Source: Desulfobacteraceae bacterium (GTDB lineage Bacteria; Desulfobacterota; Desulfobacteria; Desulfobacterales; JAABSP01). Taken from it: a DNA stretch of 16,978 nt. Both the position numbers and the translations under genes were made by a program. Numbering within the stretch: the stretch's first letter is position 1; every line of letters begins with the position of its first letter. Below are positions 15,520 through 16,978 of the stretch, piece by piece. The notes under the pieces are model-generated. The model was given only the letters and a program-made list of their open reading frames with translations. It was not told where the DNA came from and made no database searches. The DNA is taken from NCBI GenBank assembly GCA_011390035.1, contig JAABTE010000017.1, forward strand, positions 1-16,978, in the 5' to 3' direction.

Positions 15520-16010
15520 TGACGGAGCATGTAAAAGAGACCATCTACCGGGTGGCGGAGGATGTGCTTGAGAAGCTGGCGTTCCTGTTTTCCTTCCGGG
15601 AGGATGAGCGGGATCACATGGATTACGCCACGGCCATGGCCGCCAGCGTCTCCTTCGGCGGCGAGTTTGAAGGATCGCTCATCATGGCCGTATCCGAGGA
15701 CGTGCTGCCGGAGCTGGCGGCCAACATGCTGGGCATCGAGGAGCAGACCACCCCGGCCGAGCAGCAGGACGCGCTCAAGGAGCTGATCAATGTCGTCTGC
15801 GGCAATCTGCTGCCGGAGATCGCCGGCAAGAAGAACCTGTTCAATGTCAATCCCCCGACAATCATCCCGAGGGACGATGCCATCCTGGCGGAATCCGGTC
15901 CGCGACCCGTGGCCATGGCCAAGCTGGCGCTGGAGGAGGGCCAGTGCGATATCATCCTTTTCGTCCAGGACGGCGTCTCCCTGGAAGACCTTTCTTCCGA
16001 AAGCCGGTAG
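15516..16010 (+). CDS. cheX: CheX/CheC-family CheY-phosphate phosphatase
   Basis: A 164-residue protein expected to dephosphorylate CheY-P. The active-site motif E-x-x-N is present as Glu89-Leu-Ile-Asn92 in LKELINVVCGNLLPEI. Only one such motif is clear, as in CheX and unlike two-site CheC. The N-terminal half carries the usual strand-helix pattern (VSFGGEFEGSLIMAVSED). The start at 15516 overlaps the CheY1 stop (ATGA) with GGGAGG upstream; a second ATG at 15519 is possible. It is followed after 43 bases by CheD2. Classical CheC binds CheD, so whether this protein partners CheD2 is an open point. Confidence 0.85.
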   Translation: MMTEHVKETIYRVAEDVLEKLAFLFSFREDERDHMDYATAMAASVSFGGEFEGSLIMAVSEDVLPELAANMLGIEEQTTPAEQQDALKELINVVCGNLLPEIAGKKNLFNVNPPTIIPRDDAILAESGPRPVAMAKLALEEGQCDIILFVQDGVSLEDLSSESR

Positions 16011-16053
16011 GAGGCATCATTCACCCCTTTTTCGCTGGGAGTTATAAGGATCA

Positions 16054-16506
16054 ATGAAACATATCGTCTTAGTCGGGAATATGAAAATCGGGAGGAAGGG
16101 AGATATCCTCATGACCTACGCCCTCGGCACCAGTCTGGGACTGATCGTCTATGATCCCGGGGCGCAGGTGGGCGGCATGCTACACGCGATGCTCCCCCTG
16201 TCCAAATCCGATCCGAAAAAGGCGGAGGCCAATCCCTTCATCTTCGTGGACACGGGCGTGCCGAGGCTTCTGGATGAAGTGTTGAAGGAAGGCGCCGACA
16301 AGTCCCGCCTGGTTGTGAAGGCCACCGGATGCTCCCGGCCGGATGGGGACAACGAGATGTTTAAAATCGGCGAGAAAAATTATGCCGTTTTGAAAAAAAT
16401 TCTCTGGAAAAACAATATCCTGCTCGAATCCGAAGAGGTGGGGGGCGCCGCCAATCGGACCGTTCAGTTCAACGTCACGACCGGAGAGATGACCGTCACG
16501 ACCTGA
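16054..16506 (+). CDS. cheD: CheD paralogue lacking the catalytic cysteine (CheD2)
   Basis: A 150-residue CheD-family protein that aligns without gaps over its whole length with CheD1, with about 94 of 150 residues identical by hand count. Thr21 (MTYALGTS) and His44 (GGMLHAMLP) are kept, but the nucleophile position reads Ser27 (codon AGT, 16132-16134) where CheD1 has Cys27. Since the Cys is essential in studied CheD proteins, deamidase activity is probably lost; the rest of the fold looks preserved, so this is not a decayed pseudogene. The ATG has AAGGA upstream. Its place after cheX and before cheY2 suggests a regulatory, binding role, but that is inference. Confidence 0.92.
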   Translation: MKHIVLVGNMKIGRKGDILMTYALGTSLGLIVYDPGAQVGGMLHAMLPLSKSDPKKAEANPFIFVDTGVPRLLDEVLKEGADKSRLVVKATGCSRPDGDNEMFKIGEKNYAVLKKILWKNNILLESEEVGGAANRTVQFNVTTGEMTVTT

Positions 16507-16567
16507 TGACGCGATGTTCCAACCGGCAATCATTCATGGAAATGTTGTGACAGAAGAGGTTTTTAAG

Positions 16568-16957
16568 ATGGCAATCAATATTCTAATCGTAGATGACAGC
16601 ACGGTCATGCGGGCCATGATCCTCAAATCCCTGCGCATGACCGGTCTCGATATCGGAGAGACCCACCAGGCGTCCAACGGGGAGGAAGGTCTCGATACCC
16701 TCGAAGGCAACTGGATCGACCTGGTGATTGTCGATATAAACATGCCGGTTATGAACGGAGAGGAGATGATCGATCGGATGAAGCAGAATCCGGAAACCGC
16801 CGATGTTCCCATCGTGGTCATCTCAACAGAGGGCTCCGAGTCCCGCCTGGACAAGCTGCGCCAGAAGGGCGCGGCCTTCATTCACAAGCCGTTCACCCCC
16901 GAGATCATACGGGACACCATGCGAAAGATGCTGGGGCTTGCCTCGGAAGACGCATGA
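16568..16957 (+). CDS. cheY: CheY-like response regulator (CheY2)
   Basis: Single receiver domain of 129 residues. Asp9-Asp10, phospho-acceptor Asp56 (IVDINMPVMNGEEM), Thr87 (ISTEGS) and Lys (FIHKPF) are all present. The start at 16568 gives MAINILIVDDS and has AGAGG about nine bases upstream. An ATG at 16514 in the same frame would add 18 unlikely residues. It closely resembles CheY1 and follows CheD2 by 61 bases. The regulator may compete with CheY1 for CheA phosphate or act as a phosphate sink; the sequence does not tell which. Confidence 0.93.
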   Translation: MAINILIVDDSTVMRAMILKSLRMTGLDIGETHQASNGEEGLDTLEGNWIDLVIVDINMPVMNGEEMIDRMKQNPETADVPIVVISTEGSESRLDKLRQKGAAFIHKPFTPEIIRDTMRKMLGLASEDA

Positions 16958-16978
16958 CGACGGAAGCCTGACACCAGA

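Overview
The window reads as a chromosomal segment of a GC-rich bacterium, most likely a Desulfobacterota (former Deltaproteobacteria) member. That placement is inference: it rests on the RNase G / fused radical-SAM gene pair, the zinc-ribbon + cyclic-nucleotide-binding + PATAN protein, and the overall look of the chemosensory proteins. No 16S rRNA or other phylogenetic marker is present.

Left arm, minus strand (about 1-6047), transcribed leftwards from a sigma-70-like promoter at 6065-6093: an 887-residue radical SAM protein fused to a DUF2344 domain; RNase G (rng), overlapping it by 38 bases; a 335-residue protein whose N-terminal half resembles a phage HK97-type prohead protease (His and Ser of the family present) and whose C-terminal half carries four 11-residue tandem repeats and a membrane anchor; and an unrecognised single-pass membrane protein that runs off the left edge.

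Right arm, plus strand (6178 to the end): an HtrA/Deg periplasmic protease, a zinc-ribbon/CNBD/PATAN protein, and then a compact chemosensory operon: CheA (with built-in CheW domain), CheR, CheD1, a methyl-accepting protein with no complete HAMP, an HDOD protein with intact HD metal ligands, CheY1, a CheX phosphatase, CheD2 and CheY2. Several junctions overlap (CheA/CheR, MCP/HDOD by ATGA, CheY1/CheX by ATGA), so this block is probably one transcript.

How it may work: the MCP and CheA phosphorylate two closely similar CheY proteins, CheX removes phosphate, and CheR and CheD1 adjust receptor methylation and deamidation. CheB, a stand-alone CheW and flagellar genes are absent from the window. 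The two CheD paralogues are about 63% identical by hand count, but CheD2 has Ser in place of the catalytic Cys27 while keeping Thr21 and His44. It therefore looks like a pseudo-deamidase sitting next to CheX. The PATAN and HDOD proteins suggest an output other than, or besides, classical flagellar control, but this is inference. The most unusual items are the Cys-less CheD2 in a duplicated CheD/CheY module and the membrane-anchored prohead-protease-like protein downstream of rng.
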